This document shows positions 36,601 through 47,243 of a DNA stretch of 64,000 nucleotides, piece after piece. The first letter of the stretch is position 1; each line of letters begins with the position of its first letter. Source of the DNA: Siderastrea radians (Eukaryota; Cnidaria; Anthozoa; Scleractinia; Rhizangiidae); contig OZ024892.1 in NCBI GenBank assembly GCA_964017195.1, positions 16,136,871 through 16,200,870 on the forward strand, read 5' to 3'. Below the pieces are notes generated by a model. That model was not told where the DNA came from, did not search any database, and worked only from the letters and a program-made list of their open reading frames with translations. Both the position numbers and the translations under genes were made by a program.

Positions 36601-39600
36601 GAGCATTGGGCAGCTGTTCAAGAACTAAAATGAATTGCATCTTTAAGTCTTGTTGGTTGTTTTGCTTCCCCCCAAAATAGTGGGGACTTTGTTAGAAAAA
36701 AATCCCCCACCAGTGGGGAAATACGAGAACTTTGAAATGGACAATTGGTGAAGTCCCCATTTCAGCCTGGGTTCCCCCCTTGGGGAAGCCGATGACAAGT
36801 GCATTATAACATGTATTAAGCACCTGACATTATAAATTACACTGTATATTGGATGGAAACCAGTGGAAAAACCTACCAAAAACCTTCATAAAAAGCATGT
36901 AACAGAAAACTATCCTGTGAAAAACCTGTGAATTTTGCAGGGCCTAAAAATTAGTTTAAAAACATTCTCAATTTATTTGGAACTTTCAGGGGGAAAAACT
37001 GTAAAAGAATTGACCTGTGAAAAAAATGTGAATTGACTGACAATCATAATTATAGTAAAGTAGTTTCCAATGTTGGTAGGTTCTTGTAGCTGCCTATCTC
37101 AGCTCATGTTAAAATAATTGTTGAGACAAAAGGTCTTGGTAGCAGGAAACAAGTTGATATTTTAAGAAACATGTTTTCTTTAAAACTTAAAAGTGTTGTG
37201 TTGTTTCTTGAAATTTCAAATTATTGAGACCTGATGAAAATCAGCCTTCAGATTATCTGTGCATCTACATGTAAAACTGCACTGCAACTTTTAAAACATA
37301 CTATAAAACTGCAAAAATACAATCTCTTTTTCAGAAATACATTCAAAGCTTGGTTGGTTTGAGCTCATGATCACTGGACTGACTCTAGTAAATATAATTA
37401 ATTATTATTCAACAAATTGTCACTATGCCCATATATGGTAAGGAAGCCCTCAATATCTGTCATCCCACATGACAGATATCCTGCGATATACGTAAATGAC
37501 CATATTTGGAAGTGCACTGCAGCTTTTCTTTCATTGCTTGTTTGGCGGCCATTTTGAAAAGCGAGGCAGTTTTAGCAGTGTTCTCCGTAAATTTTGACTC
37601 TCTGGAAGAAACTTTCCACGATTAAATACTCTCAAAAAGTCAACAAGTATTTGCTTCAGCTCACAAAGATATCCAGAGGTTAACTTGGAATTTTCATAGT
37701 GAGAACTCAACCAAGAAAATGCTATTGCGAACGAAGCAGCACACTTGCTCACGGAAAGTTGTAAAGACTAAAGTTGAAAAGATTTTAATTCACAGGAAGA
37801 GGACTTATTCTCGGTAAGGTAGCAATATTTTTTTCGTTTGTCTTGTCATTTCCAAACATGAGTTTGTAAATAAGTCTTTTTAAGTGAACGGTAGTAAACT
37901 TCGATTTCTTGAAATTCTGTTTTGATTTTTATTAAGCTTATGTGTTGCTAGCTTTTAGCGTTTTTATCATAGAGCCGTAGTTTTTCTCGTTCTGAAAGTG
38001 GTAGGCGATGGGAATTTGTTGAATAATAAAACAATTATCCTGCTCAATCTTGCGGAATATCCCCTGATTTAGCCAACTCGGCCTACGGCCTCGTCGGCTA
38101 AGTATCAGGTGATATTCCGCGCGATTTCGCAGGATAATTGTTAAATATTCAGGATATACATGTATCATACCGATATGAATGACTTCACAAAACAGAAATA
38201 TGAATGAAAGAAAATCTCAGGTCTTTCAAAAAAGTTTTTAATATGTTTCTTTCGGTGCACAGTCATTTCCTACAATGTAGTAAGCTTAATCATCTGATTA
38301 TCATCAAGCTACACATCTGAACAAACTATGCTAGCTACCTTGAAAAGTCAGTAAAAGTCCTCAAAATGGCTTTGCATCCTTCATTTATATTCCTCACATT
38401 TGTTCATGAAACTTCCTGCACTGATGTAGGAAAATAGTTTTCTCAGGAAACAAAATAACTTTGCAAAAAACGTAATTCAGAAAAGAAATCCGACTTCTGC
38501 GAAAAGACTGCCTGGTTCTGTAAAACAAGATGGTTGCCAAACACAAATGAGCCTACAGATGTGTGGTCAGCTGATTTATTCTCCTACAAGGACTGGACCC
38601 GATTGTGAAAATTAGCTGGCAGGCGGCTGGCAAGTTCTTGTGCAAGGCCAAGGCTTTTTTCAACTTTATCTTCTACATCCAGAATGAAAGTCACTTTTAA
38701 AGATGTTTTTGGTTTTAAAAGGTAAGATTTTATCAATGAAATTTAGATGAGAAGATTTTCCAGCCTCAAATCCCTAATCATTCATGTGGAATGTTTCATT
38801 AGGTGCCAGTTTGATCAGTTGAATTACAGTGTAATGCCTTCTTTCAGCTTCTTCTACTAGCTTAAAAGCTACGATTAAGCTCAGCTTGTTTGCTTCATTT
38901 ATTGTATGGAAAGGCCTAGGTTTGTTTTTCTATCTGCCTGTTTGATTCAAGAAACAATAAGGAGAACAGGCTCATCTAATTATTTAATTATTATCAAAAC
39001 CTTGCAATAAAATACAAAGCTAAGTCTGGTCAGTCTTGTGAATACTGACTAACAACTATTGAAAAGGCTGAAGCCAAGCATGGATTAATGCACTGATGTA
39101 CAAATCTTGCAAGTTTATATTAATTATAACACACCAGTACTTCTTGACCTCCTTTAAAACCGTAAAATCATTGTTTTTTACGTTTCGTTTCATTTCAACT
39201 GCTTTGTTAATAGGGAACTTTAGATTTGAGTACAAGATCAAGTACAAGTTTTCAATTCCAGTTTGTAGCCTTACATTGTCACATCACATGCCAATATATC
39301 TTATTCCTGGAGTTTCCTTCTTTACTCGTAAACAACACGAAGGAGTGAGGACTCTGGAAACGTCACTGGTTTAAAATTCAAAAGTCATATTTGTACTCAA
39401 TATTGTACTTGTAGTCCATTCTAAAGGTCGCTAATATTGGATGCAGTGGTAACAGCTCCAGGACAGTTTGGAAAGATCAACTCAAAAAGCTGTTCAGAAA
39501 AAAACATTCGATAGAAAAAGGGCATCAATTAAATAAAAAGTGTTCATTAGAGAAGGAAATTATTGAAAACATCAATTCTAGGGGGCGTTTATTGGATACA

Positions 39601-41023
39601 AGGCATTTATTAGAGAGTGGTTGTTTATTAGATCACTTATGGTAGGTTATTTGGGGGCACCGCGGTGGTGTAGTGGTTTGTGCATTTGACTTCATTAATT
39701 AAGACTAATACTCATCAAACTTTTGATTAAAACAATCAATTGACACTTAAGGTTGGTGTCAAATTACAGTCCTGTTAACCCTATAGTCGTACCTAGTTTA
39801 AAAATTTCTAGCCTTTAAAACCATACAGATAACATATTAAAACTTCTGTCTGTGATATGTTTTCAAATGAATATGTTTTTCACGTTTTTCATATGTCAAA
39901 ATCCATAACTATTTGTGAAGGAACTGTCAACGTGGTTTATATGTGATACTTATTGTTTTTCTTTTAAAGTTCGTATTTTTATTGTTAATAATACATGCAC
40001 ATTAGTGCCGCTGTGATTTCTCTTAAGTTAGTACATGTATGTACTGTTTAATTTTAACTGTGTCACTTACACAAGTGTGTTCAGGTGTGTGATATTAAAT
40101 GACAAGGATTTGTGTTGAGTTTTGAGAGTTTTGTATTTATATTACTATTTTTATGCTGCTTTATCAGCATATATTACACTGAATACAACATGTCCAGGTA
40201 CCATACTTTGATTACTAGATAAAGAACATTCTGTGGTAGAATTAAGACCCCAATCAAGAATTTCGTTTTAAGAAAACAACTTAATTCTTGGGCTGACATT
40301 TAAACTGAGAGTTTTTGTCCTTAAAATAAGCAACTTTCTTCTTAAATTAAGCGTTTATGATTTTTGTTCTTGAAATAAGAACTGTTTTCTTAAAATGAGC
40401 CTTCCTCTTAAAATAAGAAATTTCTTATGAAAATGAGAAACTTGTTCTTAAATTAAGAATTTAGAACCTTTTTCTTGAAATAAGAACTATTTTCTCAAAA
40501 TGAGAAATCATCTTATAATAAGAATTTTTTTCTTAAATTGAGAAATTTAATTTAAGAAATGAAAATTCTCAAATTATTATTTGTTTTAAGAAATTTTTGT
40601 TCTTAAAACAAGATTTCTTGTTTAAGAGTGTATGGGAGACCCCCCCCGGGCAGTAACATCACACACCTGTACCCATCTACCAAGGCAAAGCAGAGGACTT
40701 ACCCTTTTTGGCTGCGCTCTGATAGAACACATTCCAGTGTACTTAGCGTCTGTAGCAGGGGGCAATTCAGTAGAAATGTTGCCTTTAAACACAGCTCGTC
40801 CGCTTGGACTCTGCACAAACTCGGCTGTGGATTTACCACCAAACTGATCATCTGTAACTAAAGTCCACTCCTCTAGAGTTTTCTTCTCCCTAAAGTCCCA
40901 CAGAACATCCTGATACTTAAAATGATCCATAGGATCGGGAAAAATCCTTTTGACGGCCTTTTTCACGACAGGTTTTTGGAAAATACCTTTGACGCCGCGG
41001 ATAATGCCACTTCCAGACGCCAT
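30656..41023 (-). CDS. NDUFAF1: NDUFAF1: mitochondrial complex I assembly factor (CIA30)
   Basis: Three exons on the minus strand: 41023-40703, 34621-34445, 30856-30656. All junctions are phase 0, giving 232 aa. Start ATG at 41023 (MASGSGII) has context AAAACATGG. An in-frame ATG at 41101 is possible but would sit on the CRLS1 start. The N-terminus is basic and Ser/Gly-rich, as expected for mitochondrial targeting. The CIA30 domain starts at LWDFREKKTLEEW, followed by DDQFGGKS, then IRGDGRTYAFNVQ and FIHTRGGPLWE in exon 2, and IPFTKF plus VGFTLADHNTGPFHLEIEY in exon 3, all family landmarks. The protein acts in the matrix with the MCIA complex during complex I membrane-arm assembly. Intron 1 (6,081 bp) is mostly transposon; intron 2 is 3,588 bp. 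Head-to-head with CRLS1. Confidence 0.94.
30857..34444 (-). other. NDUFAF1 intron 2
   Basis: 3,588 bp. Contains GC-richer sequence at 31300-31640 that may be a dispersed repeat, and an unassigned 121-codon plus-strand frame (34064-34429). No recognised gene. Confidence 0.6.
34064..34429 (+). other. Unassigned 121-codon open frame antisense to NDUFAF1
   Basis: The translation has ordinary protein-like composition (for example GISTLLGLIKSSVELETDLF), but I recognise no family. It lies inside NDUFAF1 intron 2 on the opposite strand, ending 16 bases before exon 2 in window coordinates. It could be a gene fragment, a transposon fragment or chance. Confidence 0.2.
35640..35910. repeat. Left TTCTTA/TAAGAA repeat zone
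   Basis: Many degenerate inverted motifs such as ttcttattttaaga and cttaaaataca. A corresponding zone lies at 40250-40625, so the pair may mark the sub-ends of a ~5-kb element nested in the larger insertion. Confidence 0.55.
35940..36130. repeat. CATATG-rich simple repeat
   Basis: The motifs acatatga and gacatatgac recur about ten times with short spacers. Seen directly; no coding content. Confidence 0.6.
37402..38028. mobile_element. DNA element copy 2 (uninterrupted)
   Basis: Bounded by ttattattcaacaaatt and aatttgttgaataataa. Reverse complement of 17298-18187 without the nested MITE, and thus the reference for the empty target site (tcatcccacatgacag). Adjoins the 113-bp palindrome at 38030-38142. 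Confidence 0.8.
38030..38142. repeat. 113-bp palindromic element, copy 2
   Basis: Opens aacaattatcctgctcaatc and closes gatttcgcaggataattgtt, with a GC-rich core. Inverted copy of 17185-17297. Confidence 0.85.
39655..39700 (+). repeat. Possible truncated tRNA-SINE head
   Basis: TGGTGTAGTGG at 39666-39676 fits a pol III A box, preceded by gggggcaccgcgg. No B box follows. Confidence 0.3.
40250..40625. repeat. Right TTCTTA/TAAGAA repeat zone
   Basis: A dense series of ttcttaaa, aataagaa, aatgagaa and related motifs, at least a dozen in 370 bases. Counterpart of 35640-35910. Confidence 0.65.
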
Positions 41024-41099
41024 GTTTTTGCTTAGCACCCAGGTTCCCACGATCGTCCACAGACAGACATCGAGAGGCTTGGTACTGAGAGGGTTAAAC
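41024..41099. promoter_or_regulatory. Bidirectional promoter/5' leader between NDUFAF1 and CRLS1
   Basis: Only 76 bases separate the two start codons (minus ATG at 41023, plus ATG at 41100). Transcription start sites must lie in or across this spacer, so 5' leaders are very short or the genes overlap antisense. No TATA box is obvious. Confidence 0.6.
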
Positions 41100-44000
41100 A
41101 TGGCGGGTTCTTGCACGTTGTGCAAAGCACTCCGCTTAAATTTGACCCTTAAAAAATGTCTTAACGCAAGATTTATTCCTCCAAAACTCAAGTATGCAAT
41201 GCCTGCAGCCTTCCTCTCCAGTGTTAGCTTCTTTGGCTGTCGGCGTTTGCCTGAGGATAGGGTTTCTGGAAGCATTCTGTTGCAGAGGGGTCGATGTGCT
41301 CTCGAAGAACTCTTCGTGTTTTGCCATAGGACAAGGACCTTTAGTACCTCAGTTTTTCTGCTGCAAGGAGAACCCGGTGAAAGAAAACCAGGGTCAGGAA
41401 AAATCAAGGCGAAGCTTGAGCAAATGAAAGAAATAGTAAGATTTTTAGCACTAACAAGTGAAATTTGCGCCCCCCCCCCCCCGCGAAGTATAGGTATTAC
41501 TTGCAGTGGTGGGGCTTGGGGATTGCATAAGGGGAGGAGGGAGGTGATGGTGAGTTCTCAACTGTGTACAGCAATTTAGCAATTTGGAGGAGTCCTAACT
41601 TATCCGATAAAAATGATCAAATCAATGCTCGAAAAAGAATGAATCAATCAACATCAATTGTTTAATTAAGTACTCGATTGATATTGATTGTAGACTGAAA
41701 AACACCTGTATTTTTTGCATTGGACCAAGGAAACATGCGGTCTTCGAGCGAAAGGTCTAGAGCGAGCGTGAGGTAGAGGAGTGAGACTTGGGAGAGAGGC
41801 TAAAAAATGCGACTGTCCGTTAACCACACACCAAATTAGTTCCGAATTTCCTGTCCCTCCACAAATGGGAAATTTCCGGTGGTTGAATTATGACATCATC
41901 TGTAATCACATTTTCATTGCATCTTATCAGAAGTGTTTCATGCTGTGTGAATTTCACAGGTAAACACAGGTGCTAAGCAGATGATCAACAAAAATGTTTT
42001 TGGTGCTTATCAATCCAGTTTTAAAATGACCGAACTTTGTTCTGAAGGAAGATTCACACAGTCTACGATTGTCGGATGACGTTTCATCCGACGAACACAC
42101 AAATTAATTTAGGCGAAGTTGTGAAAGAATTTTTGACACATTTAGCTGAGGCGAGGAAATAATTTCTAACATATTTCAACTCCTGGTCAGAATGAATTCA
42201 TTGTATAGGCATGTGAGGCTCGCATCAAGAGGATTAGGTGCATCAAGGGTGATTTCTTCTAATTGTAGCTTTTTATATTTTGAAGAAAGAAGATATATTC
42301 ACTGTACCAAACATGCTCTCCACTCTCAGAATACTGGCAACACCAGTTCTTGGCTACTTGATAGTTACCGAGGATTTTGTGAGCTCTATAGCTCTGTTTG
42401 GTGTTGCTGGGATCACAGATTTGGTAAGTTCTAAGCAGTAATAGTATAGCACTAATTTTTCTAATTCTTGCTGTCAAACCAGACAAGGGACAAATGCTAC
42501 CTATCTCCTTGTCTCTAACAAAGACTCAGTTCTTCACTCAAATTGACTGTGACTGTATCCACTATCCATTGGTACCCCACTTCAGTCTATATCTCTCACC
42601 ACCCTGGTTCTTTTCCTCTCGGTCCCACTGCCTCCTTTCTTCCTTGTATACACCCTCACCATCCTTCTCTTCCTTTCTCCTACTGTCTGAATTTCCCATT
42701 TCCCCTTTCTGCCTCTCTTAATTAAATTCCCCATTTGCTCATCCTCATGTTTACAATCCTGTTACTCCCCCTTCTCAATCCACTTCCCACATTTCCTCTT
42801 TTTTCTTTTCACTTCTTTCCCCTTTACTCTTGTGTTCCAGCACTGTATGTTCTTCATCCCTTGTCACTCTTCCTTTTAACTCTTTTATCCCTTTTCTCTC
42901 TCCTTAGTCCCCTGTCATTTCAACCTCTGTGGCTGCTCCTCCCACTCCTCATCTCAACCCAATACCTCCATTTTCCTATCCTTGCTTTCATTCACTTACA
43001 CCCATTCCTCTCTCCCCACCCCCTTCTCTGCTCTGTAAGGTTTCCCACTCCTCTCATATCTACAAGTAACCCTTTTCCCCTCTCTCAGTCCCACACTCTT
43101 TCTATGTTTTCTTCATTTTAAGGGCATTAAAATATGTTTTTTGCCTTCTTGCAGCTTGACGGATTCATAGCAAGAAATTTTAAAAACCAGAAGTCAGTGT
43201 TGGGCACCATTTTAGATCCACTTGCTGACAAGATTCTCATTTCAGTTCTGACTGTTTCTCTGACAGTGGTGTCTCTTTTACCAGGTATGTAACTTTGTTG
43301 CCCTTGCATCAGGAGCCTGGACAGACTGGGGTTGACCAGGGTCAAAGCCCAGCCTAAAAGCCTCAGTCAGCCTGGCCATAAGCCAGTCTTTGACCAGGCT
43401 GGTGAAACGATAAAAACTGCGGAAGCCACGGCTAGCCTGGGCAATAACAAAAGTCAGTTGAGATGCCCTGCTTCGCTTTAATCAAAGGGTTATTGCCAGC
43501 GCAGTCATGACTGCCATCGATTCAATTAGCAAATGATGACGTTACTTTAATAACAGTGTCAGCCTGATTTAAAACCCAAAGCTGTTCAAAGCTCTAATGC
43601 AGTCATGTTATTATACATTTAATAAAGCCTTGCCAAGAAAGTGCAGCCTGGAGGCCCCAACATCAATTTGAGGATCCAATGCTCTGCCCTAAGAAAAATT
43701 TACAGAGCCCAAAAGCTCTGGGCCTTACATAAAATCCATGTGTTTTGACCACGCTTACCACACTTTTCCAAGCTACACTTTCCCAGTAAGTGCCCCCCCC
43801 CCCCACCCCCTTGTGGCAGTACAATGTGCTAAATGCTTTAGACTGGAGAGGTGCAGTGGCCAGTGAAATGTTAAACAGTTAATGAAAAAGTTCCTAAGAT
43901 CCCAGTGTGAAGTGTTTATAATCATGACTTTTGGTCCATGGTTATTATTCTTGAACTGTGAGGTAATTGTGTACAACTTGTTTGTTTGTTTCTCTTCAGT

Positions 44001-46180
44001 TCCTCTTACTGCACTGATCCTCAGTCGAGATGCTCTTCTCATCGGCTATGCCTTTTACCTCAGATTTAAGTCTCTTCCGTCACCAGTAGGTTCTAGTTGT
44101 ACTTATTTTTTACAACTCATTGATGCTGTATGTAATAAAGCAGAGCTAGATTTTTTTTTTTCATTGGATAGACAAGTCGGCGGCTAACTCACCATTTTGG
44201 TAGGACAAAATGCTGTTGTTTAAGGTAGATTTTTATCTACAAAATAAGAGTCATTGTCTGGAGTATATGTCTGACTACAGTTGGGATACTTTCATCTGAC
44301 GTGAGCAAATTTTGGTCAGCCATTGTCCAATGAACAACTGTTTTATTTGTAAATTGTATAATTTGGATAACTGATTAAGAACAGATGTGTTTCTAATTAT
44401 CTGTCCCCTAGAAAATGGCTAAAGGAGACAAATTGACCTGCAATCCTGAAATCCTAGCTCAATGTCTGTATTTGAAACAGTGATCATTCTAGGTTGGAAA
44501 GGAGCATGAAAATGAAACAAACAAAACAAACAAACAAACAGACTCCTTTCCCAACCTGCCTGTCCCACCTTTCCTATCATTTATGTATGTTCTGCAACCA
44601 GTGAAATCCATGTCTCCCCTCTGGAATGGATTTTGAGCATAACCAAACACGAAAAATTTACGGCTTTTGTACAGTTGCATGCTAGTTTATGGTGTGAAAT
44701 TCATGTCTAGTACAATTCCACCGTTTTACTCAGTTTTAAGAGTAGGATTTAATTCTTCTGATTTGTAGACAGTAAGTGAATAAAACATATGGCTTGAGTT
44801 TTGGTGTGGTTTTACAACGTACAGTAAGCAACGTGCAATTAGCAATTATTGCTAATTGAACAAATTTTTGCTTTTCTTGCACAGAAATCAATTTCCAGAT
44901 ATTTTGATATCAATTTTCCAACAGTGGAATTACGACCAAACCTTCTTGGCAAGGTGAGTTTATTTACAGTCTCACAACTAAAAAACTAATTTTCATTTAT
45001 CTGACTGAGAAATTTTTTTCAAGTTGGTTACCTGCCGATTATGGAGGGGCCTTGTGGCTTACTCAACACCATTAAAACTGCATATACAAATATCAACGAA
45101 AACCACAGACCATAGACAATGGTGACAAAAATCACAAATCTGTGGACACTGAGCAACAAACAACCAGAAAAACAACCAGCCAACTACCAGAAATTTTAAC
45201 TGCAAAACCCAAAAACCCGATCTACAAATGACTAAAACCACCTCCACGTTTGTTGGGATAGAGATATGCTACTTCCCTCAAAATGACTGCAGATGCTATG
45301 GGAAGTGCCACACCCTACACCCCCTCCTCAATACAGAGTTTAGTTACTTCAGACACTTCAACAAAGTTGTTAATTCATATTCTAGACTGCGAGCAGTTTA
45401 CCGCTCCTCCGGGAGGAATTTTAGAGCAAAAGAGAGACTGCTCGCAGTCTATTCAGATTCGTGCAAGCAACGTTTTGCCGTGTAGGCAAAAGCTCAATTT
45501 TATCATTTTTGTTCTTTTAGGCAAACACTGTTTTGCAGCTGGCTCTTGTGGGGGGTTCATTAGCAGCTCCTGTGCTGGGATTTGTAGACCATCCTTATTT
45601 ACACTACCTTTGGTGAGTAGAATTCCATGAAATTATCAATTGTCACAAATTTAAGCAAAATACTGTTAGTTGTTTTTTTCTAATGAATAAGTGACTTTCT
45701 TTCTCTTTCCTTTTTTGTTTATTTGTTTTTGCAAATGTGAATTGACATCCAAACAATCTGTACTGTGATAACGAAAGATGATAAATTTCAAACTCGGTCA
45801 TGGAATTAGAAAAATGAACCTGTTAAATGTGACCGGCTCCCTCGCCACGAGTCTCCCAGTAGCTCAGTGGGTACAGCGTCCGACCGTTGTATGGAGGGTC
45901 ATGGGCTCGATTCCCGTCGGGGACTCAGATTTTTCGTTCTCATCTAATACTTGTGTTTCTGCATGTTGTTTGGCTAAGACGCTCTTGTTACTCTGAATGG
46001 TACATCTTTCTTTGTCAGTACTATAACAATACATTTATACACCTGCTTTGGTGTTGTTATTTGTGGAGTAGCATATTAACATCTGTTTTTTTTTTCAGGT
46101 ACACTGTCGCTTGTTCAACGATATTGTCCAGTATTAGTTACGTCATCAACGTCAAAGAATCTGTAAAATATTTGAAATAA
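41100..46180 (+). CDS. CRLS1: CRLS1: cardiolipin synthase, mitochondrial
   Basis: Seven exons: 41100-41435, 42286-42423, 43155-43284, 44000-44085, 44885-44953, 45521-45612, 46099-46180. Frames close perfectly (933 bp, 310 aa; human CRLS1 is of similar size). Exon 1 gives a basic N-terminus suited to mitochondrial import and a Lys-rich linker. The enzyme starts at [13 protein letters not shown]. The CDP-alcohol phosphatidyltransferase motif D-x2-DG-x2-AR-x9-G-x3-D-x3-D is complete: D157, D160, G161, A164, R165, G175, D179, D183, split across exons 2 and 3. Further landmarks are [13 protein letters not shown] and [15 protein letters not shown]. It joins CDP-diacylglycerol and phosphatidylglycerol to form cardiolipin in the inner membrane. 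Cardiolipin supports respiratory complexes, including complex I, whose assembly factor is the divergent neighbour. Confidence 0.95.
42495..43120 (+). repeat. Long polypyrimidine tract in CRLS1 intron 2
   Basis: About 620 bases dominated by C and T on the plus strand, ending about 35 bases before exon 3. Open frames here (Leu/Pro/Ser/Phe-rich) follow from composition, not coding. Confidence 0.85.
45384..45450. repeat. Inverted-repeat element, copy 1 (CRLS1 intron 5)
   Basis: The ends agactgcgagcagt and actgctcgcagtct are reverse complements, with the interior block ttttagagcaaaagagag. A related copy at 52532-52626 has the same interior block with one change. Confidence 0.75.
45849..45926 (+). 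repeat. tRNA-derived SINE head
   Basis: A box TAGCTCAGTGG at 45860-45870 and B box GGCTCGATTCC at 45904-45914. The ends gagtctccc and ggggactc can pair like an acceptor stem. The T-rich continuation (cagatttttcgttctc) and lack of a clean anticodon arm favour a SINE over a functional tRNA. Lies in CRLS1 intron 6. Confidence 0.7.
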
Positions 46181-46181
46181 A
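46176..46181 (+). terminator. AATAAA overlapping the CRLS1 stop codon
   Basis: The hexamer overlaps TAA (46178-46180). If used, the 3' UTR would be very short; another signal may act downstream. Confidence 0.4.
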
Positions 46182-47243
46182 TTAGCTGTTTATTTTGATC
46201 TTTTTTTCTCGATCTTTTTCTAAACAGTTCTCTCACTCTTCCAGTCCGTTCTCGTAAATTCCAATGCAATATTCACTGTTTACAAAAACTAACTTTTGTG
46301 GTTCAGAATTCAACGGCCAGTGGGCTGTCGATGTCAACAGATGACGTCAAACTAGTAAAAATATCGCTGTATATACACAACCAAACAATGAGCGTTTTTT
46401 TCTTTGGTTGGCAAGTTCGTACATCCGTTTCATTTTAGTCTTGCCACAACTTGATCTTAGAAAGTCTAGAAAGGATGCTTCGTTACACGACAAGCGACGA
46501 GAAAGTAGAGTCGGATTTAAAGAACTTTCAGAAATTATTCCCTTCCCACCAGTTTTCAGTTCGGAAAAACCTGTTACAACCTGAAGACAAAAGAAAAAGG
46601 ATGTGTTCAGTACCCCTTTCATGCAATGCCAGGAAGTTCGATGGGACCTCTGTTACAAGCCCCTCATATGGGCACCCATGAAAGAAGCTTCAAACAGCTT
46701 CCTTTTCGATGGAATATCTGTTCCGAAAGGCGTTAGATATTCGGATTTAATTTTTACGACGAACTATTGTTTTCTTCCAAGAAATATTACAACGCTCCGC
46801 AAACTTCCGTTTACTTGATTGTATTTCTGAAATCCCAGTTTGATGGCTTTTAAAGTAAAAACAAACAAAAAACAAAACAAAACAAAACTCGGTTAACACC
46901 ATGGAAATCTGTTAACCAGTGGGCGAGAATAGAGACTAGTTTTATTTGTTGATTTATCTGTTGGTCCGACACCAACTTGTGTTTGCCAGTTCGCTGACAA
47001 GTCTTACTGTAATTTAGAAACAGCGTCCTTAAATGAGCGTACTTAAATTTCTTTGTAAACCTGCCAGCCACACGCCATAGTATACACACAAAGTAATCTG
47101 TAGACAAACAATTGAATCTCTCAGCGGCGGGAATCATAAGTATGATAATAAAGCTCATTAACATATAAGTGAATTTATCTTAAGCGATTGGCGCTTATTT
47201 TTGTCCCGAGAACTTTGGCCTGCTAAACTGGAAACGGACAAGC
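46182..47243. other. Intergenic region CRLS1 to MCFD2 paralogue 2
   Basis: Contains overlapping plus-strand frames at 46451-46818 that I cannot assign. No mobile element defined. Confidence 0.5.

Larger units (their letters stand above)
34789..40650. mobile_element. 5.86-kb composite transposon insertion in NDUFAF1 intron 1
   Basis: An exact 8-bp duplication, cagtaaca, flanks it at 34781-34788 and 40651-40658. The ends are imperfect inverted repeats: ccccggggggtacttccata at the left, and on the complement of the right cccgggggggtctcccatac. The end type matches the smaller element at 51529-51838. An 8-bp duplication fits hAT-like transposition. Inside are TAAGAA/TTCTTA-rich zones near both sides, the element copy at 37402-38142 and a truncated SINE head. 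No intact transposase. Removing it leaves an intron of about 210 bp. Confidence 0.8.

Noticed and set aside
41024..41407. Minus-strand frame continuing upstream of the NDUFAF1 start
   Set aside because: It is antisense to CRLS1 exon 1, which has the better coding signal and a clean phase-0 splice. Treated as shadow.
42192..42434. Plus-strand frame starting MNSLYRH as CRLS1 start
   Set aside because: It runs out of frame with the conserved FTVPNML segment. Exon 1 at 41100-41435 joins it in phase.
42494..43121. Long open frames in the pyrimidine-rich region
   Set aside because: Their Leu/Pro/Ser/Phe composition follows from C/T skew, and they lie inside CRLS1 intron 2.
45849..45926. Functional tRNA gene
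   Set aside because: Pol III boxes are good, but the anticodon arm is poor and a SINE-like tail follows.
46451..46818. Overlapping plus-strand frames after CRLS1
   Set aside because: Two frames each look weakly protein-like, but no family, start context or splice structure supports either.
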